The position numbers were made by a program, and so were the translations under genes. Positions 1 through 6,064 of a stretch of DNA of 7,115 bases are shown piece by piece; position 1 is the stretch's first letter; every line of letters starts with the position of its first letter. Source of the DNA: an uncultured Lachnospiraceae bacterium (GTDB lineage: Bacteria; Bacillota; Clostridia; Lachnospirales; Lachnospiraceae); assembly GCA_948665105.1 (NCBI GenBank), contig CAPNGW010000112.1:1-7115 (forward strand). Direction: 5' to 3'. The notes beneath the pieces are model-generated. The model did no database searches. It was given only the letters and a program-made list of their open reading frames with translations, and was not told where the DNA came from.

Positions 1-117
1 AAGAAGTTCTAAGCTTCTCCACAGTCGCAAATCAAAATGCAGTTTGTGCAATTTGCCAATCCCATTTTTGAAAAGCCCCTTTTGACACCCGAATCATTAA
101 AATGAAAGAAAGCGGAC

Positions 118-336
118 GTGAAACTTATGATGAAAATATTTATATGTCCCAGCTGCGGACGCATGACCGCGGCATCCAGGAAGAAGGAGGTCTTCTGCTC
201 CAAATGCGACGAGATACCCATGGAGCGGGCGAAGCTGACCTTTGAAAAGTATACCGAGATGGATGATAAACAGAGAAAAGATTATTCGGAAAGTTGGCTG
301 TACATACACGCGGCCGGAAAGAGAACAAAGGTATGA
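118..336 (+). CDS. Small zinc-ribbon protein of unknown function
   Basis: This is a 72-residue, charged, soluble protein with no signal peptide or membrane segment. Residues 10-30 carry two cysteine pairs, CPSC (C10, C13) and CSKC (C27, C30), separated by 13 residues, the layout of a zinc ribbon that binds one zinc ion. The rest (about 31-72) is rich in Lys and Glu and probably helical. I do not recognise the family. The GTG at 118 is used as start because the purine-rich GAAAGAAAG lies just upstream, but ATG at 127 or 130 would leave the zinc ribbon intact. The stop codon overlaps the ATG of the next gene (ATGA, 333-336), which suggests translational coupling with the aminotransferase. A role in regulating or assisting the polysaccharide operon is only inferred from that position. 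Confidence 0.7.
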   Translation: MKLMMKIFICPSCGRMTAASRKKEVFCSKCDEIPMERAKLTFEKYTEMDDKQRKDYSESWLYIHAAGKRTKV

Positions 337-1460
337 TACATTTTAATGAACCGCCCTTTAGCGGGAAAGAATTTGAATATATGAAGCAAACCATAGAGAA
401 TGCCCATATTTGTGGGGATGGTTATTTCACCAGACAATGCCACGCATGGCTGGAGGAGAGAATGCATTCCCCCAAAGCGCTTCTGACTACCTCCTGTACG
501 CATGCCCTGGAGATGGCAGCCCTGCTTCTTAACATACAGCCGGGGGATGAAGTGATTATGCCCTCCTACACCTTTGCATCCACCGCAGACGCATTTGTGA
601 TGCGGGGAGCCCGGATTGTGTTTGTGGATATCCGCCCGGACACCATGAACATGGATGAAAACCTCATAGAGGGAGCCATCACGGAGCGCACCAAAGCTAT
701 CTGCGTCATGCACTATGCGGGAGTGGCCTGCGAGATGGACATGATTATGGCCGTTGCGAGGAAGCACCACCTTCCTGTGGTGGAGGACGCCGCTCAGGCA
801 GTTATGAGTAAATACAAGGGGACTCCCCTGGGAAGTATTGGCGACTACGGCTGTTTTTCTTTTCACGAGACTAAGAATTACTCCATGGGGGAAGGGGGAG
901 CCCTGCTTATCCGGGATATAGAGAATCGGGAACGGGCGGAGATTATCCGGGAAAAAGGCACGGACCGCAGCAGGTTCTGGCGGGGAGAGGTGGACAAATA
1001 CACCTGGGTAGACTTCGGTTCCTCTTACCTGCCCAGCGACATGAACGCCGCCTACCTTTGGGCCCAGCTGGAGCTGGCGGATGAAATCAACAACAGGCGT
1101 CTTAAGCTGTGGGGCCAGTACTATCAGGAGCTTAAGGATTTGGCGCTACAGGGCAGAATTGAACTTCCCCATGTGCCGGAAGGGTGTGAGCACAATGCTC
1201 ACATGTTCTTTATTAAGACGGAGGACATTGAGCAGCGCAGCAACATAATCTCCTGGTTAAGGGAGCAGGGCGTGGGCGCGGTATTTCACTATATCCCTTT
1301 GCACACTGTGGCCGCCGGAAGAAAATACGGCATATTTCATGGGGAAGACAGGTATACTACCAGGGAGAGTGAACGACTTCTGCGCCTGCCCCTTCATTAT
1401 AATATTAAGGAAGGCGATGTTTCCTATGTGTGCAGCAAACTGAAAGAGTTTTATAGGTAA
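333..1460 (+). CDS. wecE: dTDP-4-amino-4,6-dideoxyhexose (TDP-Fuc4N-type) transaminase, WecE-like
   Basis: This PLP-dependent sugar aminotransferase (DegT/DnrJ/EryC1/StrS family) should convert dTDP-4-keto-6-deoxy-D-glucose to dTDP-4-amino-4,6-dideoxy-D-galactose, using glutamate as amino donor in the cytoplasm. It has 375 residues, close to the 376 I recall for E. coli WecE. Visible elements are a phosphate-contacting SCT at 54-56, GDEVIMPSYTFAST at 71-84, the VVEDAAQ loop at 149-155 whose D152 should contact the pyridine nitrogen, and FHETK at 177-181 with K181 as the Schiff-base lysine, followed by GEGG. The C-terminal HGEDRYTT and ESERLLRLPL blocks also match what I recall of WecE. ATG 333 is preferred over an in-frame TTG at 294 because the protein then begins MIHFNEPPF, as in WecE, and GGAAAGAG (316-323) precedes it. 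Family assignment is firm. The exact sugar is inferred and a related 4-amino sugar is possible. Confidence 0.92.
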   Translation: MIHFNEPPFSGKEFEYMKQTIENAHICGDGYFTRQCHAWLEERMHSPKALLTTSCTHALEMAALLLNIQPGDEVIMPSYTFASTADAFVMRGARIVFVDIRPDTMNMDENLIEGAITERTKAICVMHYAGVACEMDMIMAVARKHHLPVVEDAAQAVMSKYKGTPLGSIGDYGCFSFHETKNYSMGEGGALLIRDIENRERAEIIREKGTDRSRFWRGEVDKYTWVDFGSSYLPSDMNAAYLWAQLELADEINNRRLKLWGQYYQELKDLALQGRIELPHVPEGCEHNAHMFFIKTEDIEQRSNIISWLREQGVGAVFHYIPLHTVAAGRKYGIFHGEDRYTTRESERLLRLPLHYNIKEGDVSYVCSKLKEFYR

Positions 1461-1468
1461 GGAGTAGT

Positions 1469-2455
1469 ATGAAAAAGTTGTCCTTCGTTATTCCCTGCTA
1501 CAATTCGGAGCGGACCATCGCCCATGTGGTGGCGGAGATAGACGATGCTTTTAAGAAAAATGACAAATACGAATATGAGATTGTACTGGTAAATGACGCA
1601 TCTCCCAAGGATAATACCCTGGGTGAGATTCAAAGGCTGGCCAGGGAGAATGAGGGTGTGACAGCGGTGAATCTGTCGAAAAATTTTGGACAGGACAGCG
1701 CCTTGATGGCCGGCTACTCTGTGACTACAGGGGATTACATCGTGTCCATGGACGACGACGGCCAGAATCCGGCGAAGGAAGCCATAAAGCTTTTGGAGAA
1801 GCTGGAAGAAGGCTGGGATGTGGCCTTTGGCCAGTATGAGCACAAGAAACACAGCAAATTTAAGAATTTCGGAAGCAAGGTCAATGACTGGATGGCCCGC
1901 ATTCTTTTGGACAAGCCCAAACACCTTAAATTGTGCAGCTACTTTGCCATGGATAGGTTTGTGGTGGACCAGATGCTGAAGGATAAGAATTCCTTCCCCT
2001 ATATCTGGGGGCTTATCCTTAGAAGCACCAACCGGATTACCAACGTATATATTGACCACCGTCCCCGGGAGGAGGGCAAGTCCAATTTCACCCTAATAAA
2101 ATGTCTGAAGGTGTGGATGAACGGATTTATTGCTTTTTCCGTAAAACCCTTGCGTTTTTCCGCAGTGATTGGTACCCTGATAGCCTGTGGCGGCTTCCTC
2201 TATGGCCTTTATATTGTGCTGAAGCAGCTGATTTACGGGGAGCCGGTGGAGGGGTGGAGCTCCATGATGACAGCTATTTTGCTGCTGGATGGGATTATTC
2301 TTGTGATGCTGGGCCTGCTGGGAGAATATATCGGGCGCATGAATATCAACCTGAATAATACGCCTCAGTATATTATCCGGAATGTGTATACCGGAGAAGA
2401 AGCCAAAGGAGATAAGAATCATGCCGAGAGTGACGGTTGTAATTCCCAACTATAA
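1469..2455 (+). CDS. Polyprenyl-phosphate glycosyltransferase, family 2 (ArnC/GtrB/DPM1-like)
   Basis: This 328-residue enzyme has a cytoplasmic GT-A domain (about 1-215) and two C-terminal membrane helices (about 228-252 and 264-288). Enzymes of this form move one sugar from a nucleotide donor to undecaprenyl phosphate, giving an Und-P-sugar that is flipped and used outside the cell. Key sites are VND at 41-43, the metal-binding DDDGQNP at 95-101, HRPREEGKSNF at 197-207, and GEYIGR at 285-290 after the last helix, as in ArnC and GtrB. GGAG at 1461-1464 lies directly after the wecE stop, with an 8-base gap between genes. The last dozen codons (NHAESDGCNSQL) are read from DNA that also encodes the start of the next gene, so the tail is probably not conserved. 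Adjacency to wecE suggests its donor may be the WecE product, but a plain hexose donor is equally compatible with the sequence. Confidence 0.88.
   Translation: MKKLSFVIPCYNSERTIAHVVAEIDDAFKKNDKYEYEIVLVNDASPKDNTLGEIQRLARENEGVTAVNLSKNFGQDSALMAGYSVTTGDYIVSMDDDGQNPAKEAIKLLEKLEEGWDVAFGQYEHKKHSKFKNFGSKVNDWMARILLDKPKHLKLCSYFAMDRFVVDQMLKDKNSFPYIWGLILRSTNRITNVYIDHRPREEGKSNFTLIKCLKVWMNGFIAFSVKPLRFSAVIGTLIACGGFLYGLYIVLKQLIYGEPVEGWSSMMTAILLLDGIILVMLGLLGEYIGRMNINLNNTPQYIIRNVYTGEEAKGDKNHAESDGCNSQL
2405..2411 (+). promoter_or_regulatory. Ribosome binding site deciding the start at 2421
   Basis: AAAGGAG lies 9 bases before ATG 2421 and inside the end of the preceding coding region. It supports starting the WbbL-like glycosyltransferase at 2421 rather than at the in-frame GTG at 2382, and it places a 35-base overlap between the two genes. 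Confidence 0.75.
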
Positions 2456-3380
2456 CGGGAAGTCCTGCCTTGAGGTTTGCCTGGCTGCCTTGATGAAGCA
2501 GACCCTCAAGGAGATAGCGGTTATCGTTGTGGACAACGGCTCCACCGACGGAAGCCTTGCCTGGCTGCGGGATAAGTATCCCCAGGTACAGGTGATATCT
2601 CTTGATAAGAACTATGGCTTTTGTGTGGCGGTGAACAAGGGCATCCGCGCAGCGGACAGCCCTTATGTAATTTTATTGAATAACGATACCCAGCCGGAGC
2701 CGGAATTTGTTGCGGAGCTTTTAAGGGGCATACAGTCTTGTCCGGATTGCTTTTCCTGCCAGGCGAAAATGCTGGACTACCATAACCGCCAGCTTATAGA
2801 TGATGCCGGGGACTATTATTGTGCGCTGGGCTGGGCCTTTGCCCGGGGAAAAGGGGGGCAGGATAAGCAGTACATGCGCAGGGAGAGGATTTTTGCCTCC
2901 TGCGCCGGAGCGGCCATTTACCGAAAGGAAGTGTTTGATAAAATCGGATATTTTGATGAGCGGCATTTTGCTTATTTGGAAGATATCGATATGGGCTATC
3001 GTGCCAATATTTTCGGCTATCGCAGCTACTTTGTGCCGGAGGCCCGGGTGTACCATATGGGAAGCGCCACCACAGGCTCGGTACACAATGAGTTTAAAGT
3101 GCGCCTGTCTGCCAGAAACAGTCTCTATGTGGCCTACAAAAACATGCCTGCCCTCCAGCTGATTTTGAACAGTCCCCTGCTGGCAGTGGGAATATTGCTG
3201 AAATTTATCTTCTTTTCCCGGAAGCATTTGGGCAAAGAGTTCCGGCAGGGGATTTCTGAAGGATTTCGCTTGTGCAAAAAGGAGTTTAAAGTGCCTGTTC
3301 GACGGAAAAATTTTGGAGTTTACTGGAGGATTCAGCTGGAGCTATGGAAAAATATCTCAAACCGGTTAAGAAAATTTTAA
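2421..3380 (+). CDS. Family 2 glycosyltransferase, WbbL/rhamnosyltransferase-like
   Basis: This is a 319-residue inverting GT-A glycosyltransferase of the COG1216 (WbbL-like) type. Such enzymes add a sugar, often dTDP-L-rhamnose, to a lipid-linked intermediate at the inner face of the membrane. The protein starts MPRVTVVIPNYNG. VVDNGSTDGS (36-45) is the nucleotide-binding loop and NND (87-89) occupies the DXD position. GYFDE (176-180) and LEDIDMGYR (186-194) hold the likely catalytic base region, and VYHMGSAT (210-217) closes the active site. The C-terminal part has one hydrophobic stretch around 247-263 and a basic tail, suggesting membrane attachment. The start is set by AAAGGAG at 2405-2411. 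The gene overlaps the ArnC-like gene by 35 bases in another frame. The family is clear. Donor and acceptor cannot be read from sequence, and rhamnose is only the commonest choice. Confidence 0.9.
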   Translation: MPRVTVVIPNYNGKSCLEVCLAALMKQTLKEIAVIVVDNGSTDGSLAWLRDKYPQVQVISLDKNYGFCVAVNKGIRAADSPYVILLNNDTQPEPEFVAELLRGIQSCPDCFSCQAKMLDYHNRQLIDDAGDYYCALGWAFARGKGGQDKQYMRRERIFASCAGAAIYRKEVFDKIGYFDERHFAYLEDIDMGYRANIFGYRSYFVPEARVYHMGSATTGSVHNEFKVRLSARNSLYVAYKNMPALQLILNSPLLAVGILLKFIFFSRKHLGKEFRQGISEGFRLCKKEFKVPVRRKNFGVYWRIQLELWKNISNRLRKF

Positions 3381-3410
3381 GAAAATATGAATTGTTTTCC
3401 TGACACGGTT

Positions 3411-3424
3411 GATGTAAGATGTAA
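3411..3424 (+). repeat. Tandem heptamer GATGTAA x2
   Basis: Two perfect adjacent copies of GATGTAA (3411-3417 and 3418-3424) sit in the 55-base gap between the WbbL-like gene and the sugar transferase, directly before the AGGTG (3426-3430) that probably serves as ribosome binding site for ATG 3436. This is the only gap longer than 30 bases between 118 and 5995. No convincing promoter or terminator is visible in it. The repeat may be chance. Confidence 0.5.
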
Positions 3425-3435
3425 TAGGTGATAAG

Positions 3436-4881
3436 ATGATTAAGGATAATCAACAGCATTTCAACCGGCTTCATGTGGTGATTGATGCCATGGTGACTGT
3501 GGCAGCTTATCTTCTGGCCTGGTGGTTGAAATTCAAAAGCGGTATTCTGTCCACATCGGAAGGCGCATTGCCGGCAGAAGTATATACGGGAGCGCTCATT
3601 GTTATTATCCCGGTCTTCGTATTGTTATACTATGCCTTTAACCTGTATGCTCCCAAGCGGGTGCAGGGGCGGAGGCTGGAGGCCTGGAATGTGTTCAAGG
3701 CCAATACGGTAGGTCTTGTCATTATATTCAGCGTACTCTTCCTTCTGGACAGCACTGTGATACGGTACGCCCTTCGGGAAGTTCCGGTGGAGATGGGGGA
3801 TTTTTCCCGTGAAATGATACTCTATTTCTACGTGCTTAACGTGTTTCTCGACGTGCTGGTGCGCAATATTATTCGGCGGATCCTTCGCAACATTCGCAAA
3901 AAAGGATATAACTTAAAGCACATCCTGCTGGTAGGGTATTCCCGGGCAGCGGAGGAGTACATTGACCGTATTCGCCAGAACCCTCAGTGGGGCTACAATG
4001 TCCGGGGGATTCTGGATGACAACATTGAGCGGGGCACCATGTACCGGGGAATCAAGGTTATCGGCCGCATCGACAACCTGTTCGTGATTCTGCCGGACAA
4101 TCACCTGGATGAGATTGCCATTACTCTGGGCCTGGAGGAGTATTACAAGCTGGAGCACATTGTGGCGTTATGTGAGAAATCCGGTGTGCACACCAAGTTT
4201 ATCCCCGACTACAACCATATCATTCCCACAAAGCCCTACACAGAGGATTTGCTGGGACTTCCGGTTATCAATATCCGCTATGTGCCTCTGACCAACACCT
4301 TCAACGCTTTTGTGAAGAGGGGGATGGATATTGTGGGCTCTTTGGTCTGTATCATTGTGTTTTTGCCGTTGATGCTGCTTACAGCTCTTTTGATTAAGGC
4401 CACATCCAAGGGACCGCTGATTTTCGCTCAGGAGCGGGTGGGGCGTCACAACCGGCCTTTTAAGATGTATAAGTTTCGCTCTATGCAGGTACAGGAAGAG
4501 AAGCAGGAACAGAAGGGCTGGACGGTGCAGAATGACCCCAGAATCACCGGAATCGGAAAGCTTATCCGCAGGACAAGCATCGACGAGCTTCCACAGCTGT
4601 TCAATGTGCTGAAAGGGGATATGAGTCTCATTGGCCCCAGGCCGGAGAGGCCCCAGTTTGTGGAGAAGTTCCGGGAGGAGATACCCCGCTATATGATTAA
4701 GCACCAGGTACGTCCGGGGATGACCGGATGGGCCCAGGTCAACGGGTACCGGGGGGACACCTCCATTAAGAAGCGGATTGAGCACGATTTGTACTATATT
4801 GAAAACTGGACCGTGGGTTTGGATATCAAGATTTTGTTTCTGACGGCATTCAAAGGTTTTATCAATAAAAATGCGTATTAA
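3436..4881 (+). CDS. Undecaprenyl-phosphate sugar-1-phosphate transferase (WcaJ/CpsE-like)
   Basis: This 481-residue membrane enzyme starts a polysaccharide repeat unit by transferring a sugar-1-phosphate, typically glucose or galactose, from a UDP-sugar to undecaprenyl phosphate. Hydrophobic N-terminal segments fall at about 13-32, 51-70, 91-105 and 127-145. A Rossmann-like CoA-binding-type domain follows (about 160-285, starting HILLVGYSRAAEEYI). The C-terminal bacterial sugar transferase domain (about 293-481) begins KRGMDIVGS with a membrane hairpin at 297-322, then QERVGR (332-337), YKFRSM (345-350), the catalytic D383-E384 in TSIDELPQL, SLIGPRPERP (397-406) and RPGMTGWAQVNGYRG (426-440). 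The length and domain order match the long WcaJ/CpsE form rather than the short PglC form. AGGTG (3426-3430) precedes ATG 3436. It is probably the initiating enzyme for the polymer built by this operon. Confidence 0.93.
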   Translation: MIKDNQQHFNRLHVVIDAMVTVAAYLLAWWLKFKSGILSTSEGALPAEVYTGALIVIIPVFVLLYYAFNLYAPKRVQGRRLEAWNVFKANTVGLVIIFSVLFLLDSTVIRYALREVPVEMGDFSREMILYFYVLNVFLDVLVRNIIRRILRNIRKKGYNLKHILLVGYSRAAEEYIDRIRQNPQWGYNVRGILDDNIERGTMYRGIKVIGRIDNLFVILPDNHLDEIAITLGLEEYYKLEHIVALCEKSGVHTKFIPDYNHIIPTKPYTEDLLGLPVINIRYVPLTNTFNAFVKRGMDIVGSLVCIIVFLPLMLLTALLIKATSKGPLIFAQERVGRHNRPFKMYKFRSMQVQEEKQEQKGWTVQNDPRITGIGKLIRRTSIDELPQLFNVLKGDMSLIGPRPERPQFVEKFREEIPRYMIKHQVRPGMTGWAQVNGYRGDTSIKKRIEHDLYYIENWTVGLDIKILFLTAFKGFINKNAY

Positions 4882-4897
4882 ATGAGAGGAAAATGAA

Positions 4898-5995
4898 ATG
4901 GCAACAGCAAGTAAACAACGGCCTTCCGGTAAGAGGCGGGGCTCCAGTAAAAAGAGGCGCAAAGTTAAGGTTATTATATTTATCATTGAGATTCTCGTTC
5001 TCCTGATTGTTCTGGCTGCTCTCTGGGTGAGCCTTAAGATGTCTAAGATTAACAGCGGTGCAAAGCTGGAGCGGGATGAGATTGAGATTAATCTGATGCA
5101 GCCGGATGTTAAGGAGAAGCTCGATAAGTATACCACCATCGCCATGTTTGGATTGGACAACCGTTCCAATGGCAATCTCAGCCAGGGCAATAGCGATGTC
5201 ATCATTGTAGCCAGTATCAACAAGGATACAAAGGAAGTGAAGATGCTGTCCGTATACCGTGATACATACTTGAATATGACGGATAACGATGGCTACAACA
5301 AGGCCAATGCAGCCTATGCGTACGGAGGACCTCAGCAGGCGGTTAACATGCTCAATGTGAATCTGGATTTGGACATTACAGATTACGTAACCGTGGATTT
5401 TAACGCCGTAGCCAATGCCATTGATCTTTTGGGCGGTGTGGAGATTGAGATTAGCAACGAAGAGGCCGAGTATATGAATGGCTACATTGAGGAGGTTGCC
5501 AGAGTCACTGGCAAGCCCGCCAATTATCTGTGGGGAGGCGGCGTCTATAATTTGGACGGCGTGCAGGCAACTTCCTATGCCCGTGTACGGTATACCGCCG
5601 GGGATGACTTCAAGCGTACTGAGCGTCAGCGGGAAGTGATTGAGAAGATGGTGAATAAAGCGTTGAAATCTGACCTCAAGACCATCAATGCAGTGATTGA
5701 CGAGATTTTCCCGTTGATTCAGACCAGCTTCAGTAGTGCGGATCTTTTATTGCTGGCAAAGGATACCTTCAGCTATAACTTAGGTGAAAATGGGGGCTTT
5801 CCCTTCGACAAGGATCCCGGCATGAATATGCCTGAGGCAACCTATTGTGTCATTCCTCTGGATTTGGCCAGCAACGTGGAGAAACTCCACACCTTCCTGT
5901 TTGAGAATGAAGAATACACGGTCAGCGATGAGGTACAGAGGATTAGCGATTATATCGTAAACGCAACCGGAAAGGACCGGAATGATGCCCCATAA
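4898..5995 (+). CDS. LytR-CpsA-Psr (LCP) family wall glycopolymer ligase
   Basis: This 365-residue protein has a very basic cytoplasmic start (residues 1-24), one membrane helix (about 25-46) and an extracellular LCP domain (about 75-255). LCP proteins transfer undecaprenyl-pyrophosphate-linked glycopolymers to peptidoglycan. The polyprenyl pyrophosphate-binding and catalytic signature is present: GLDNR (85-89), SD (99-100), SVYRDTYL (118-125, with R121 and D122), YNKANAAYAYGG (133-144), and YARVRYTAGDDFKRTERQRE (227-246) with R229, R231, D237, R240 and R243. The C-terminal part to 365 lacks a recognisable extra domain. AGGA at 4887-4890 precedes ATG 4898, 16 bases after the sugar transferase stop. 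Its place right after the initiating transferase argues that the polymer is anchored to the wall. A purely regulatory role, as LytR was once assigned, is unlikely because no DNA-binding domain is seen. Confidence 0.93.
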   Translation: MATASKQRPSGKRRGSSKKRRKVKVIIFIIEILVLLIVLAALWVSLKMSKINSGAKLERDEIEINLMQPDVKEKLDKYTTIAMFGLDNRSNGNLSQGNSDVIIVASINKDTKEVKMLSVYRDTYLNMTDNDGYNKANAAYAYGGPQQAVNMLNVNLDLDITDYVTVDFNAVANAIDLLGGVEIEISNEEAEYMNGYIEEVARVTGKPANYLWGGGVYNLDGVQATSYARVRYTAGDDFKRTERQREVIEKMVNKALKSDLKTINAVIDEIFPLIQTSFSSADLLLLAKDTFSYNLGENGGFPFDKDPGMNMPEATYCVIPLDLASNVEKLHTFLFENEEYTVSDEVQRISDYIVNATGKDRNDAP

Positions 5996-6054
5996 AGGGG
6001 TGTGGTGTATGAGTTCTGCCTCCGGCAGCAACAAGGCGCTGCCAGGACGAAAGT

Positions 6055-6058
6055 AGGA
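6055..6058 (+). promoter_or_regulatory. Ribosome binding site deciding the start at 6065
   Basis: AGGA sits 6 bases before ATG 6065. It favours that start over the in-frame GTG codons at 6002 and 6005, which are too close to the upstream AAGGGG. The codons between 6002 and 6064 give a glutamine- and arginine-rich stretch unlike the start of a family 2 glycosyltransferase, whereas MEKPTVDIIIPVYKP from 6065 is typical. Confidence 0.65.
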
Positions 6059-6064
6059 TTGCCT

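Noticed and set aside
1..71. Open frames at the left edge with cysteine pairs (CSLC in frame 2, CAIC in frame 3)
   Set aside because: They are 22-27 codons, out of frame with the zinc-ribbon gene, and nothing marks either as real. The frame 1 end at 10-12 is equally possible, so no partial gene was called.
82..104. Perfect TTGACA at 82-87 as a promoter for the operon
   Set aside because: At a spacing of 16-18 bases only A/G-rich sequence (about AAAGAA at 105-110) is found, not a -10 box. The good TAAAAT at 98-103 is only 10 bases away, too close to pair with it.
282..866. Minus-strand open frame of 194 codons opposite wecE
   Set aside because: It is His/Gly-rich, lacks a recognisable motif and lies wholly antisense to a clearly conserved enzyme.
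1185..1203. Inverted repeat TGTGAGC / GCTCACA with a 5-base loop, resembling a lac- or CRP-type operator
   Set aside because: It lies deep inside wecE, and 7-bp arms with short loops are expected a few times in 7 kb by chance. The half-site spacing does not fit CRP.
3392..3420. TTGTTT with TAAGAT 17 bases later as a promoter before the sugar transferase
   Set aside because: Only 3 of 6 and 4 of 6 bases match consensus. Such matches are frequent by chance and the gene can be read from the upstream transcript.
4168..5223. Long minus-strand open frame of 351 codons
   Set aside because: It is antisense to the sugar transferase and LCP genes, both with full family motifs. Its translation is low-complexity (Leu, Arg, Ser rich) and matches no family I know.
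5496..5514. Inverted repeat TTGCCAG / CTGGCAA in the LCP gene
   Set aside because: It has a 7-bp stem and 5-base loop with no T run, inside conserved coding sequence, and is at chance level.
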